From positions 62,001-126,000 of the forward strand of contig NZ_JAAQQU010000038.1 of the NCBI RefSeq assembly GCF_011742145.1: DNA of 64,000 nucleotides. Direction: 5' to 3'. The translations under genes and the position numbers were made by a program. Source of the DNA: Flavobacterium sp. J49 (GTDB lineage Bacteria; Bacteroidota; Bacteroidia; Flavobacteriales; Flavobacteriaceae). This document shows, piece by piece, positions 9,388 through 16,570 of this stretch. Under the pieces are notes generated by a model. That model was not told the origin of the DNA. It searched no databases and saw only the letters and a list, made by a program, of their open reading frames with translations. Positions within the stretch are counted from its first letter, which is position 1. Each line of letters begins with the position of its first letter.

Positions 9388-9669
9388 TTAACGCTTTGAA
9401 ATTTTGTTGTGGGTAATTTGTCTTTGCAGTGTGCATTTAAATCGGTCAATTCCTTCGGTACGCAACTTGGCATGTTTGGTGGTTCTACCTTGTACCCTTT
9501 CTCGCCACATTTTGAAACTCGATGGTTTCATTTCGCGACGCATGATGGCAATCGTTTCTTGTTCTGAAATACCAAACTGAAAAGTAATCGCTTCAAATGG
9601 CGTTCTGTCTTCCCATGCCATTTCTATGATTCTGTCGATTTGTTGTTCGGTAAACGGATTTGATTTCAT
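9388..9669 (-). CDS. DUF2805 (TIGR03643) family protein, copy 2
   Basis: A 93-residue basic protein of the DUF2805/TIGR03643 family, function unknown. I chose the ATG at 9669 (MKSNPFTEQQIDRIIEMAW) because the longer frame from a TTG at 9732 would run through the upstream gene's terminator hairpin. The hallmark pattern is EQQID..EMAWEDRTPFEAI..FG..E, followed by an MRREMKPSSFKMWRERVQGR motif and a basic tail. It is a tandem paralogue of the next gene to the right. Soluble and probably cytoplasmic; the motif resembles a helix-turn-helix, but DNA binding is only a guess. Confidence 0.8.
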   Translation of the reverse strand: MKSNPFTEQQIDRIIEMAWEDRTPFEAITFQFGISEQETIAIMRREMKPSSFKMWRERVQGRTTKHAKLRTEGIDRFKCTLQRQITHNKISKR

Positions 9670-9696
9670 GCAAACAAAATTCGGGATTAAATAAAA

Positions 9697-9718
9697 AAAC
9701 TCTTGTTGAACAAGAGTT
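9697..9718 (-). terminator. Terminator between the two DUF2805 genes
   Basis: Hairpin ACTCTTG/CAAGAGT with a TTGAA-type loop at 9699-9717, followed on the minus strand by seven T (A-run 9693-9699). It sits just after the stop of the upstream DUF2805 gene and explains why the ATG at 9669 is the better start for the downstream one. Confidence 0.75.
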
Positions 9719-9724
9719 AAAGTT

Positions 9725-10000
9725 TTAGTCAAATTTATTTTTGATATAGTATTTGCTGTCTAAATCATCGTCGAAATCGTCAATAATTGGTTTTGGCTTT
9801 GGTTTACTGCCGGTGGCTTTCTTTTTCCAAAGTTCAAAATTATCTTTCGATAATCGTTTGCGCATCAATTCGGTTACTTCATTTTCGGTGAGACCAAATT
9901 CTCCTTTTATTACTTCAAAAGGCTTTCTTTCCTCTTGAGCCATGCTGACAACTCTTTCAATTTGTTCGTTGTCAAAGTCTGCAAGCTTACTTTTTTTCAT
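9725..10000 (-). CDS. DUF2805 (TIGR03643) family protein, copy 1
   Basis: A 91-residue paralogue of the neighbouring DUF2805 protein: EQIERVVSMAQEERKPFEVIKGEFG and LMRKRLSKDNFELWKKKATG align with EQQID..AWEDRTPFEAI and IMRREMKPSSFKMWRERVQG. The C-terminal 25 residues differ (Pro/Lys then acidic DDFDDDLDS) from the basic tail of the other copy. Such divergence of tails suggests that the duplicates have specialised. Function unknown. ATG at 10000. A 98-nt AT-rich gap lies upstream, containing an imperfect palindrome (10037-10058), and no clear promoter. Confidence 0.8.
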   Translation of the reverse strand: MKKSKLADFDNEQIERVVSMAQEERKPFEVIKGEFGLTENEVTELMRKRLSKDNFELWKKKATGSKPKPKPIIDDFDDDLDSKYYIKNKFD

Positions 10001-10098
10001 TTCTGTAAAAGCATTATTTAAAAATAGATTTCAACTGATTAATTGGTATTCCAATATTAATAAAAAAAATAATTAGTTTTTAAGCTGTAACGGTTTTT

Positions 10099-10929
10099 TT
10101 AAGCATCGGTTTTGGGCAACCGCTTTTTTTGAAAAGGAATCAACAACAGATTCCTCAAATCATTGTGCTCTTCAGCCTTCATATGGGTGTCAACACCATA
10201 AACAATCTTTTCTCTGTCTAAGGCTTGAAAAGTTCCGAAAAGTCGGTCCCAAATCGAAAAAATATTCCCGTAATTGCTATCGGTGTAAGGCAAAACGTAA
10301 TGATGGTGTACTTTGTGCATGTCGGGAGAAACCAAAACATAACTCATCACTTTATCCAATTGCTTTGGCAAAGCAATATTGGCATGGGTAAACTGTGTGG
10401 CTATAACGGATAACGTTTGATATAAAAAAACCATCCACATTGGGCTGCCCACAATCAAAACACCCAAAGTGGTAAAAACAAAACGGATTACGCTTTCGCC
10501 CGGATGATGGCGATTACCCGAGGTCGTATCAATCCAAGTATCGGTATGGTGGATCAAATGAAAACGCCATAAAAACTTAGTTTTGTGTTCTACATAATGA
10601 GGCAAATAAGCGCCTATTAAATCTAAAAGCAACAAACCTACTAAAGCAAAGAGCCAAACATTCATTGAAGGCAACCAATGGAGTAAACCAAAATGATTGT
10701 CTACGGTCCATTGTGCTGTACCGACTAAGACTACCGCCAAACAAAAATTGATTACAATGGTGGTAAATGTAAAAAAGATATTGATGCCGGCATGTTGCCA
10801 CTTGTTGTAACCAAATTTAACAAACGGAACTGCCGATTCAATTAACCAAAACATAGCAATTCCACCAGCTAGAATCAACGCTCTGTGCGACGATGGAATA
10901 CTTTCGAAGTATTGAATGATATCGTTCAT
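10099..10929 (-). CDS. Sterol desaturase/fatty acid hydroxylase family membrane protein
   Basis: A 276-residue integral membrane di-iron oxygenase of the fatty-acid-hydroxylase superfamily. Several hydrophobic segments in the first ~110 residues precede the histidine clusters: HYVEH, HLIHH, HHPGE and HKVHHHY, with the typical GNIFSIWDRLFGTF near the end. The substrate (a lipid, sterol-like or carotenoid-like compound) cannot be told from sequence. It stands alone between the DUF2805 genes and the AlkB-like gene, 37 nt from the latter on the same strand, so weak co-transcription is possible. Start ATG at 10929. Confidence 0.88.
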   Translation of the reverse strand: MNDIIQYFESIPSSHRALILAGGIAMFWLIESAVPFVKFGYNKWQHAGINIFFTFTTIVINFCLAVVLVGTAQWTVDNHFGLLHWLPSMNVWLFALVGLLLLDLIGAYLPHYVEHKTKFLWRFHLIHHTDTWIDTTSGNRHHPGESVIRFVFTTLGVLIVGSPMWMVFLYQTLSVIATQFTHANIALPKQLDKVMSYVLVSPDMHKVHHHYVLPYTDSNYGNIFSIWDRLFGTFQALDREKIVYGVDTHMKAEEHNDLRNLLLIPFQKKRLPKTDA

Positions 10930-10966
10930 CGAATTATTTTTATTTCAAATATAACAAAATAGGGAA

Positions 10967-11569
10967 TTACTTGATAATGCGAAAAGTAAGATTGATACGC
11001 GAACCAATGTCTTTAGCCGTCTTGGGAATTTGGTGTTTCCAAAAATGTTGCGTTGTGCCTTTCATAATCAATAAACTGCCGTGTTCCAAATTGATTTTCA
11101 ACTTTTGTTCTTTGATGGTATTGTGTTGCAAATGAAAGCTTCTTTCCGAACCGAAACTGACGGATGCAATAACCGGATTCCTCCCCAATTCTCTTTCGTT
11201 ATCGGCATGCCAACCGTTGCTGTCTTTGCCATCACGGTAATAATTGAGCAAAACCGTTGTGAAATTTTCCAGACAAACAGTTTCTATTTCCTCCTTGATA
11301 AACATCAACAACGGATTCCATGGATGCGGTTGCATAATGATATTGGAATAACCATAAGGCTTGCCTTCATTGCCAAAAAGTGCAGTCAATCGAGGTTGCG
11401 GATGGGTTTTTCCAAAAACTGTGATGTGATCTTGTTGCCAGGGAATATTAGCTTTTAATTTTGCAAATAGTTCATTAGATCGATCCGTCTCAAAGAAATT
11501 GGGATAATATTCGATTTCGGCATCGGGTACATTAAAAATAATTTTCTCTTTTGGAAAAAGTGTGTTCAT
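10967..11569 (-). CDS. AlkB-like 2-oxoglutarate/Fe(II) dioxygenase
   Basis: A 200-residue soluble enzyme of the AlkB family that oxidatively removes alkyl lesions from DNA or RNA bases. The iron facial triad is visible as HAD in WHADNERELG and the distal His in FWKHQIPK. The 2-oxoglutarate-binding Arg lies in GSRINLTFR near the C-terminus. The motifs NYYRDGKDSNGWH and GNEGKPYGYS are closer to the human ALKBH2/3 type than to E. coli AlkB. No ada or other adaptive-response gene lies nearby. Start ATG at 11569. Confidence 0.9.
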   Translation of the reverse strand: MNTLFPKEKIIFNVPDAEIEYYPNFFETDRSNELFAKLKANIPWQQDHITVFGKTHPQPRLTALFGNEGKPYGYSNIIMQPHPWNPLLMFIKEEIETVCLENFTTVLLNYYRDGKDSNGWHADNERELGRNPVIASVSFGSERSFHLQHNTIKEQKLKINLEHGSLLIMKGTTQHFWKHQIPKTAKDIGSRINLTFRIIK

Positions 11570-11573
11570 ACCA

Positions 11574-11618
11574 CAAAAATAAAGAGAAAAGAATGAATAA
11601 TTCCACTCTTTTCTCTTT
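11574..11618 (-). terminator. Terminator downstream of aquaporin gene
   Basis: Perfect 12-bp stem AAAGAGAAAAGA/TCTTTTCTCTTT (11581-11592 with 11607-11618) and a 14-nt loop, followed on the minus strand by an ATTTTT run. It lies 23 nt past the aquaporin stop codon. The AT-rich stem makes it a weaker example than the others. Confidence 0.6.
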
Positions 11619-11641
11619 ACAAATTCTAAGCGATATTAAAA

Positions 11642-12349
11642 TTATAGATCTTCTTTTTTGTCTAAAAACAATTTATAGATAAATCCGCCCACTAATGCAC
11701 CGGCAATTGGGGCAACCCAAAATAACCACAATTGAGACAAAGACTCTCCTTGAGCAAAAATCGCTTGTGATGTAGAACGGGCAGGATTCACGGAAGTATT
11801 AGTAATCGGAATACTTATTAAATGGATTAGTGTTAGCGCCAAACCTATAGCAACTCCCGCAAATTTACCATTAGCCAATTTGTCTGTCGCACCCATAATT
11901 ACGATTAAGAAGAACATTGTTAAAACGAATTCTGCTACAAATGCCGAACCCATTGAATAACCATCCGGAGAAAAAGCGTCATAGCCGTTGGTGGCAAAAG
12001 CACCGGCTTTGGTATTGTCAATCGCAAAGCCTTCTTTTCCGGAAAGGATAAAAACTAAAGTCCCTGCTGCTGCAATTCCGCCTAAACATTGCGAAACGAT
12101 ATAAGGCAATAACTCTTTACCCGAAAACCGGCCACCGGCCCAAAGTCCGAAAGAAACCGCCGGATTAAAATGTCCGCCCGATATATGTCCAACAGCATAA
12201 GCCATAGTCAATACCGTGAGTCCAAAAGCCAGAGCAACTCCGGCAAAGCCAATACCTAAGTCGGGAATTCCTGCGGCAAACACTGCGCTACCGCAACCTC
12301 CAAAAATGAGCCAAAAGGTTCCGAAAAATTCTGCGAATAGTTTTCTCAT
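11642..12349 (-). CDS. aqpZ: Aquaporin Z-type water channel
   Basis: A 235-residue inner-membrane MIP-family channel with six TM helices and both half-helix signatures, HFNPAVSFG and SVNPARSTS. The [13 protein letters not shown] start is characteristic of bacterial AqpZ. The residue before the second NPA loop ([10 protein letters not shown]) and the overall pattern fit a water-specific rather than a glycerol channel. I prefer the ATG at 12349 ([12 protein letters not shown]) over an upstream TTG, since family members begin there. Monocistronic, with a terminator on its left side. Confidence 0.92.
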   Translation of the reverse strand: MRKLFAEFFGTFWLIFGGCGSAVFAAGIPDLGIGFAGVALAFGLTVLTMAYAVGHISGGHFNPAVSFGLWAGGRFSGKELLPYIVSQCLGGIAAAGTLVFILSGKEGFAIDNTKAGAFATNGYDAFSPDGYSMGSAFVAEFVLTMFFLIVIMGATDKLANGKFAGVAIGLALTLIHLISIPITNTSVNPARSTSQAIFAQGESLSQLWLFWVAPIAGALVGGFIYKLFLDKKEDL

Positions 12350-12454
12350 AAATTTAGTATTTAAATCACGCAAGTGCGAGATTGATTAGTCTACTAAAAT
12401 TAGGATAAAAAGTAAGAAAGATATTTAAATAAAGACAAACTTATTAACAACCAA

Positions 12455-13357
12455 CTAATTAGCCTTTGTTTTCTTCAGACTAATATTCATAATAACAATG
12501 GCTAAAATTATCAACAATATACCAATCCATTGTGAAAGGACTACACTTTCATTAAGGATTACAAAAGCCATCAAAACCGAAACCGGTAATTCTAAGGAAG
12601 ACACTATACTGCCCAAGCCAATCCCTGTGTGCGGAAAGCCTGAGTTCATTAACATTGGCGGAATGATGGTTCCGAATAATGCCAAAATGATACCCCATTT
12701 GGAAAAAATGGCAAAATCAAAAGGCGTAGTTTGTGTAAAAAGGGCAAAACCAAAAACAACTACAGCACCGCCAAGCAACATGTACAAACTCCTTTGCGAG
12801 GTTGAAATCCCTAAAGCAATTCGGTTGGCAGTAAACATAGTCGTGGTAAAAGATGCTGCGGCCAATAAACCCCACATAACGCCTCTCCAGTCTAAATCGA
12901 TAGTAGCGTTAAGCAAATTAGTAGCCAAAGCCGTTCCGAATAATACAATAGCTACTGAAATTATTTTTTGTAAAGAAGGTGCCTTTTTATCTAAAAACCA
13001 TTCAAGCAAAACACCCATCCAAACCGTCTGCATCAGCAACACTATTCCAATAGAAACCGGGATGTATTTTACGGCCAAATAGTAGAAAACACTAGTCATT
13101 CCCAATGATGTTCCGGCCAGCATCAATTGAAAGATATTTGTTCTCGAAGCTTTAATTACTGTTCCTTTTTTTCTGTTTTTTTGAAAAAGATTAATCAAAA
13201 GCAATCCTAAGATTCCCAAAACAAACTGAGAAGTAGTCACTTCAGCAGTGGTATAATTTTCATCATAAGCCAGTTTGACAAAAGTAGCCAACATGCCGTA
13301 GCTTGTAGCACCTAACCCAACCAAGAAAACACCTTTAAGGACTTTGTTTCCAAACAT
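12455..13357 (-). CDS. EamA/DMT family transporter
   Basis: A 300-residue polytopic inner-membrane protein with about ten hydrophobic segments arranged as two EamA repeats (first from GLGATSYGMLATFVKLAY, second from WRGVMWGLLAAASFTTTMF). Drug/metabolite superfamily; the substrate is unknown. The ATG at 13357 (MFGNKVLKGVFLVG) gives an immediate first TM segment, while the upstream TTG would add a soluble tail. Single gene downstream of the tRNA-Thr terminator. Confidence 0.88.
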   Translation of the reverse strand: MFGNKVLKGVFLVGLGATSYGMLATFVKLAYDENYTTAEVTTSQFVLGILGLLLINLFQKNRKKGTVIKASRTNIFQLMLAGTSLGMTSVFYYLAVKYIPVSIGIVLLMQTVWMGVLLEWFLDKKAPSLQKIISVAIVLFGTALATNLLNATIDLDWRGVMWGLLAAASFTTTMFTANRIALGISTSQRSLYMLLGGAVVVFGFALFTQTTPFDFAIFSKWGIILALFGTIIPPMLMNSGFPHTGIGLGSIVSSLELPVSVLMAFVILNESVVLSQWIGILLIILAIVIMNISLKKTKAN

Positions 13358-13424
13358 AATTTCATTTTTAAAAAGCCGACAAAGATACAGAATTGGAATT
13401 GTTTTCAAAGGGGATAATCCAAAA

Positions 13425-13454
13425 ACAAAAAACCACCACTAAAAAGTGATGGTT
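13425..13454 (-). terminator. Terminator of the tRNA-Thr transcript
   Basis: Stem 13431-13440 with 13445-13454 (AACCACCACT/AGTGATGGTT). The one imperfect position is a G-U wobble when read as minus-strand RNA but an A-C mismatch on the plus strand, so it is built for minus-strand transcription. A T-rich tract follows. It starts 10 nt after the mature tRNA 3' end. Confidence 0.8.
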
Positions 13455-13463
13455 TTTTTATTG

Positions 13464-13537
13464 AGCCGGCAGAGGGACTCGAACCCACGACCTGCTGATT
13501 ACAAATCAGCTGCTCTAGCCAACTGAGCTATGCTGGC
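13464..13537 (-). tRNA. tRNA-Thr (anticodon UGU)
   Basis: The minus strand folds as a cloverleaf: acceptor GCCAGCA/UGCCGGC, D arm GCUC..GAGC, anticodon stem GCUGA/UCAGC with loop UUUGUAA (anticodon UGU, reading ACA), and T arm with loop UUCGAGU. CCA is not encoded. Two non-canonical pairs stand out: A4-C69 in the acceptor stem and U50-U64 in the T stem. It has its own promoter and terminator. Confidence 0.95.
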
Positions 13538-13552
13538 GTCTCAATGTGAGTG

Positions 13553-13582
13553 CAAATATAAAAGTGAAATTTAATTCTCCAA
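13553..13582 (-). promoter_or_regulatory. Bacteroidota-type promoter of tRNA-Thr
   Basis: On the minus strand: TTG (13580-13582), a 19-nt spacer, then TATATTTG (13553-13560), matching the Bacteroidota primary-sigma form TTG-N17-23-TAnnTTTG. The -7 box lies 15 nt upstream of the tRNA 5' end. Confidence 0.75.
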
Positions 13583-13612
13583 AATATTTCGGCACTTTTT
13601 TATTGTTTTTTC

Positions 13613-13882
13613 TTATTGCAATGCATTGATTTTTTCAACCAACTGATTAGCAACTTGTTCTAATTCGGTGTTGATTTGTTTGAAATGTGCTTTTTTATTT
13701 TCCACTTTCTTTGCGTTCACTTTGGTGATTAAACCGTCAAAAGACGCAATCGCTTCATCAATGATAGCATTTGTTTTGTCTGATGGTTTTCCTGAAGTTG
13801 TCATCTCATAGATGTAAACTGCTTCAATGATATCGCCTAAAACAAAATTGATGTCTTTTTTTAAATTCTTAACACTTCCCAT
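13613..13882 (-). CDS. Small conserved helical protein, unknown function
   Basis: An 89-residue soluble, all-helical protein (MGSVKNLKKDINFVLGDIIEA start) with no signal peptide, no TM segment and no recognised motif. Similar small proteins occur in Flavobacteriia as conserved hypotheticals. It has a proper ATG and lies as a single gene between manA and tRNA-Thr. The composition, charged and rich in Lys and Glu, suits a small coiled or bundled protein. I do not recognise a function. Confidence 0.7.
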   Translation of the reverse strand: MGSVKNLKKDINFVLGDIIEAVYIYEMTTSGKPSDKTNAIIDEAIASFDGLITKVNAKKVENKKAHFKQINTELEQVANQLVEKINALQ

Positions 13883-13937
13883 TTTTCTTGTAAATTTTAA
13901 ATTTCGGCAAAATTACACTAAATCTTTAGAATACAAA

Positions 13938-14900
13938 CTACGAAATATAAATTTCTAAGATTGCCGCTTGTCCACTCAATTGAAAATCAGTCAATGAAGC
14001 CGGAATTAAAACTGTATCTCCTTTTTGATAAGCGCTTGTTTTTCCGTCAAAATACAATTCAAAATGACCATCTACACACATATAAACCGTAAAGGAATCA
14101 TTCTTTTTGTCGACTTTCAAATTCCCGTTTAACGGAATAAAATGAGTTGTGAAATACTGGCAGTTGATTACTTCATTGGAAATATTTTCTTGTTTTTCGT
14201 AAAAGCGTTGGGCTTCTACTTTATCATAATTCAAGGCTTCTAAGGCTAAATCTACATGCAATTCACGGGGATTCCCATTAGCATCAACCCTATCAAAATC
14301 GTAAACGCGATAGGTAATATTGGAAGTTTGTTGGATTTCGGCTATCAATATGCCGGCACCAAGGGCATGAATAGTTCCGGTGTTGAGCATAAAGACATCG
14401 CCGGGTTTGACTTTTTTGCTGTCAAGAATTTGCAGTAACGTTTTGTTTTCCAAATGCTGAATATACTCTTCCGGTGAAGATTTTTCTTTGAAACCCACAA
14501 TCAGTCTCGCATCGGCATCGGCTTGCATTACATACCACATTTCGGTTTTCCCAAATGAATTGTGGCGTTTTTGGGCCAACTCGTCATTCGGATGCAATTG
14601 AATCGATAAATCTTCTCGCGCATCTAAATATTTAAATAATAAAGGAAACTGCTTACCGAATTTTGCATAGACTTTGGTTCCCAAAATTTCATTTGGATAA
14701 GCTTCTATTAATTCATTCAGCGATTTGCCTTTGAAATCACCGTTCGCTACTATGCTGACGTCATTTTCTACCGTAGAAATCTCCCAGCTTTCACCGGTAA
14801 TTTCAGAGGTAATCGGTTTGTTTAAATAGGATTTTAATTTGGTGCCACCCCAAATTCTTTCTTTTAAAATCGGCTCAAATTGTAATGGATAAAATGACAT
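13938..14900 (-). CDS. manA: Mannose-6-phosphate isomerase, class I (ManA)
   Basis: A 320-residue zinc enzyme interconverting mannose 6-phosphate and fructose 6-phosphate, feeding GDP-mannose and glycan synthesis. The ATG at 14900 gives the family N-terminus PLQFEPILKERIWGG. Metal-binding elements are QLHPND (residues ~100), the Glu in TEMWYVM, and the His in GTIHALGAG. The C-terminal cupin-like part (KGDTVLIPASL) is intact. The bcp gene ends 20 nt upstream on the same strand, so queD-bcp-manA may form one transcript. Confidence 0.93.
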   Translation of the reverse strand: MSFYPLQFEPILKERIWGGTKLKSYLNKPITSEITGESWEISTVENDVSIVANGDFKGKSLNELIEAYPNEILGTKVYAKFGKQFPLLFKYLDAREDLSIQLHPNDELAQKRHNSFGKTEMWYVMQADADARLIVGFKEKSSPEEYIQHLENKTLLQILDSKKVKPGDVFMLNTGTIHALGAGILIAEIQQTSNITYRVYDFDRVDANGNPRELHVDLALEALNYDKVEAQRFYEKQENISNEVINCQYFTTHFIPLNGNLKVDKKNDSFTVYMCVDGHFELYFDGKTSAYQKGDTVLIPASLTDFQLSGQAAILEIYIS

Positions 14901-14920
14901 CAAAGTAATTTTAGGCAAAC

Positions 14921-15373
14921 TTACATCCTTTTGAGAATTTCAAGGGCTTTTTCGATGTGAATTTTGCCCGACATACTGTTAAAAACCAACTGAATTACGC
15001 CGTTCTTATCGGCAACATAAGTAACTCTGCCCGGAATCAATCCCAATAAGTCATTGGGAACACCAAATAGTTTTCGCAATTTTTTATCGGAATCAGAAAG
15101 TAAAATAAAAGGGAGTTTGTAGTGTTGAGCAAACTTTTGATGGGATTTTACTGAATCGCTACTCACACCAATAACTTCAGCACCTAAAGCCTTAAAATCT
15201 TCATATTGATCACGAAAAGAACAGGCTTGCTCAGTACAAACTCGGGTGTCATCTTTGGGATAAAAATAAATGACAAGGGATTTTTTGCCAACAACAGTAT
15301 CACTTTCAAAGACATTACCATTAGTATCAATAGCTGAAAAATTGGGGATTTTATCTCCGACTTGCAATGCCAT
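14921..15373 (-). CDS. bcp: Peroxiredoxin, Bcp/PrxQ type
   Basis: A 150-residue thioredoxin-dependent thiol peroxidase. The peroxidatic Cys is C46 and the resolving Cys C51 (KDDTRVCTEQACSFRD). The family minimum PxxxTxxC is kept, but the usual TPGC before the peroxidatic Cys reads TRVC. The rest (VIGVSSDSVKSHQKF and a C-terminal HIEKALEIL) is standard. The start codon overlaps the queD stop by 1 nt (TAATG), indicating translational coupling. Confidence 0.92.
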   Translation of the reverse strand: MALQVGDKIPNFSAIDTNGNVFESDTVVGKKSLVIYFYPKDDTRVCTEQACSFRDQYEDFKALGAEVIGVSSDSVKSHQKFAQHYKLPFILLSDSDKKLRKLFGVPNDLLGLIPGRVTYVADKNGVIQLVFNSMSGKIHIEKALEILKRM

Positions 15374-15783
15374 TATTCGCCTTTGTAGGTTACAAAATTT
15401 CTGGGCGTTTCATATAAAACGACTTCAAGATCCTTATTGTTGTCAATATGTTTACGGAGTTTGTTCCAAATCACAACTGCTATATTTTCGGCAGTTGGGT
15501 TCAAATCAGCGAACTCCGGAACGTCTAAGTTTAAATTTTTATGGTCAAAAGCATTTTCGATATGCGCTTTGATTAAATCGGACAAAATCTTCACATCAAT
15601 CACAAAACCGGTTTCTTGGTCAATTTCACCCGTAACCGAAACGATTAACTCATAATTGTGTCCGTGAAAATTAGGATTGTTGCATTTCCCAAAAACCGCA
15701 TCGTTTTTTTCCATCGACCAATCTTTTCGATACAATCGGTGCGCAGCATTAAAATGGGCTTTTCTGGATACAGTGACTCTCAT
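15373..15783 (-). CDS. queD: 6-carboxytetrahydropterin synthase / 6-pyruvoyl-tetrahydropterin synthase family (QueD)
   Basis: A 136-residue zinc enzyme converting 7,8-dihydroneopterin triphosphate to 6-carboxytetrahydropterin in queuosine synthesis. Zinc histidines are in HFNAAHRL and FHGHNYEL, and the catalytic Cys is in GKCNNPNFHGH. The C-terminal VVLYETPRNFVTY supplies the pterin-binding Glu. Other que genes are not present here, as is common. A PTPS role in another pterin pathway cannot be excluded. Overlaps bcp by 1 nt. Confidence 0.92.
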   Translation of the reverse strand: MRVTVSRKAHFNAAHRLYRKDWSMEKNDAVFGKCNNPNFHGHNYELIVSVTGEIDQETGFVIDVKILSDLIKAHIENAFDHKNLNLDVPEFADLNPTAENIAVVIWNKLRKHIDNNKDLEVVLYETPRNFVTYKGE

Positions 15784-15814
15784 AATTTATTTCTTTTGTG
15801 CCTTATGTTTTTTG

Positions 15815-15878
15815 TAACCACCAAAGTCACAAAAGTTCAGCAAAAGAAACAAAGATAACTTTGTGTCTTTTGTGGTTA
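15815..15878. repeat. Imperfect inverted repeat in the idi-queD gap
   Basis: Arms 15815-15837 and 15857-15878 are near-complementary (TAACCACcAAAGtCACAAAaGTT against the complement of AACTTTGTGTCTTTTGTGGTTA) with a 19-nt loop, filling the gap between the idi stop and the queD start. From general knowledge, words like CTTTGTGTCTTTGTGG are dispersed intergenic repeats in flavobacteria. It may act as a terminator or mRNA-end structure. Confidence 0.65.
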
Positions 15879-15879
15879 A

Positions 15880-16407
15880 TTAAATTTTATGTTCTTCTAA
15901 ATAGTGATAAAACTCATCAAAAATAATTTTGAACCAAACCGTGTATATATCAGGATTTTGAATCATGTCTTGTCGCACTTCTTCAATGCACATCCATTTC
16001 CAACTTTCCACTTCTTCAGGGTTAATGTTTGGTTCGTCATTATAATACCCAATCATCACATGGTCGAGTTCATGTTCGGTCAAACCATTGTCAAATGGCG
16101 CTTTGTAGATAAAATGAAACAGCTCTTTCAACTCGGTTTTAAAACCCATTTCTTCATACAAACGACGGCTTCCGGCTTGGATATTGGTTTCGCCTTCGCG
16201 TTGGTGACTGCAACAAGTATTCGTCCACAACAAAGGCGAATGGTATTTGTGGTGCGCGCGTTGTTGCAACATGATTTCGTTATTGCTGTTCAACACAAAA
16301 ACCGAAAAGGCACGGTGTAAAACCGCTTTCTCGTGGGCTTCCAATTTATTCATTAACCCAATGGGTTCATCTTGTTCGTTAACCAAGATTACTTTTTCTT
16401 CGACCAT
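15880..16407 (-). CDS. idi: Isopentenyl-diphosphate delta-isomerase, type 1
   Basis: A 175-residue Nudix-fold enzyme interconverting IPP and DMAPP for isoprenoid synthesis. The catalytic Cys lies in NTCCSHQREGE and the catalytic Glu in the C-terminal ESWKWM; metal-binding histidines lie in HRAFSVFVL and HHKYHSPLLWT. The Nudix-like RRLYEEMGF is present. Length is normal. The start is the ATG at 16407 (MVEEKVILVNEQDEPIG). Bacteroidota use Idi with the MEP pathway; no other isoprenoid genes lie nearby. Confidence 0.95.
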   Translation of the reverse strand: MVEEKVILVNEQDEPIGLMNKLEAHEKAVLHRAFSVFVLNSNNEIMLQQRAHHKYHSPLLWTNTCCSHQREGETNIQAGSRRLYEEMGFKTELKELFHFIYKAPFDNGLTEHELDHVMIGYYNDEPNINPEEVESWKWMCIEEVRQDMIQNPDIYTVWFKIIFDEFYHYLEEHKI

Positions 16408-16539
16408 AGCTTTTATTAATCGTTCAAAAATACGAAAAAATATCAGCCTCTCTAATTATGCTGATAGAACAACCGTTAAACTTTCCTTAAATCACTGCAA
16501 TTTGCAATCTACAAGACATTTCAACTCGTAGATGTAGTG

Positions 16540-16547
16540 TAAATTTG
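16540..16547 (+). promoter_or_regulatory. Possible -7 element of the msrBA gene
   Basis: TAAATTTG matches the Bacteroidota -7 form TAnnTTTG and lies 23 nt before the ATG. No TTG occurs at the expected 17-23-nt distance upstream, so the assignment is weak. Confidence 0.3.
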
Positions 16548-16570
16548 TAGTAGATTTAAAATCAGTCACA

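Noticed and set aside
9670..9732. N-terminal extension of DUF2805 copy 2 from a TTG
   Set aside because: It would translate the upstream gene's terminator hairpin; the ATG at 9669 fits the family start.
10037..10058. Imperfect palindrome TTAATTGG..CCAATATTAA
   Set aside because: Short, AT-rich, and on the minus strand the T-run precedes rather than follows the stem, so neither a terminator nor an operator can be argued.
12498..13082. 194-codon open frame on the plus strand
   Set aside because: It lies wholly antisense to the EamA transporter gene, which has clear TM repeats; the translation has no family features.
13358..13408. Longer EamA start from a TTG
   Set aside because: It adds a soluble tail before the first TM segment; the ATG at 13357 is the normal form.
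15904..16320. 138-codon open frame on the plus strand
   Set aside because: Antisense to idi, which is intact and well conserved.
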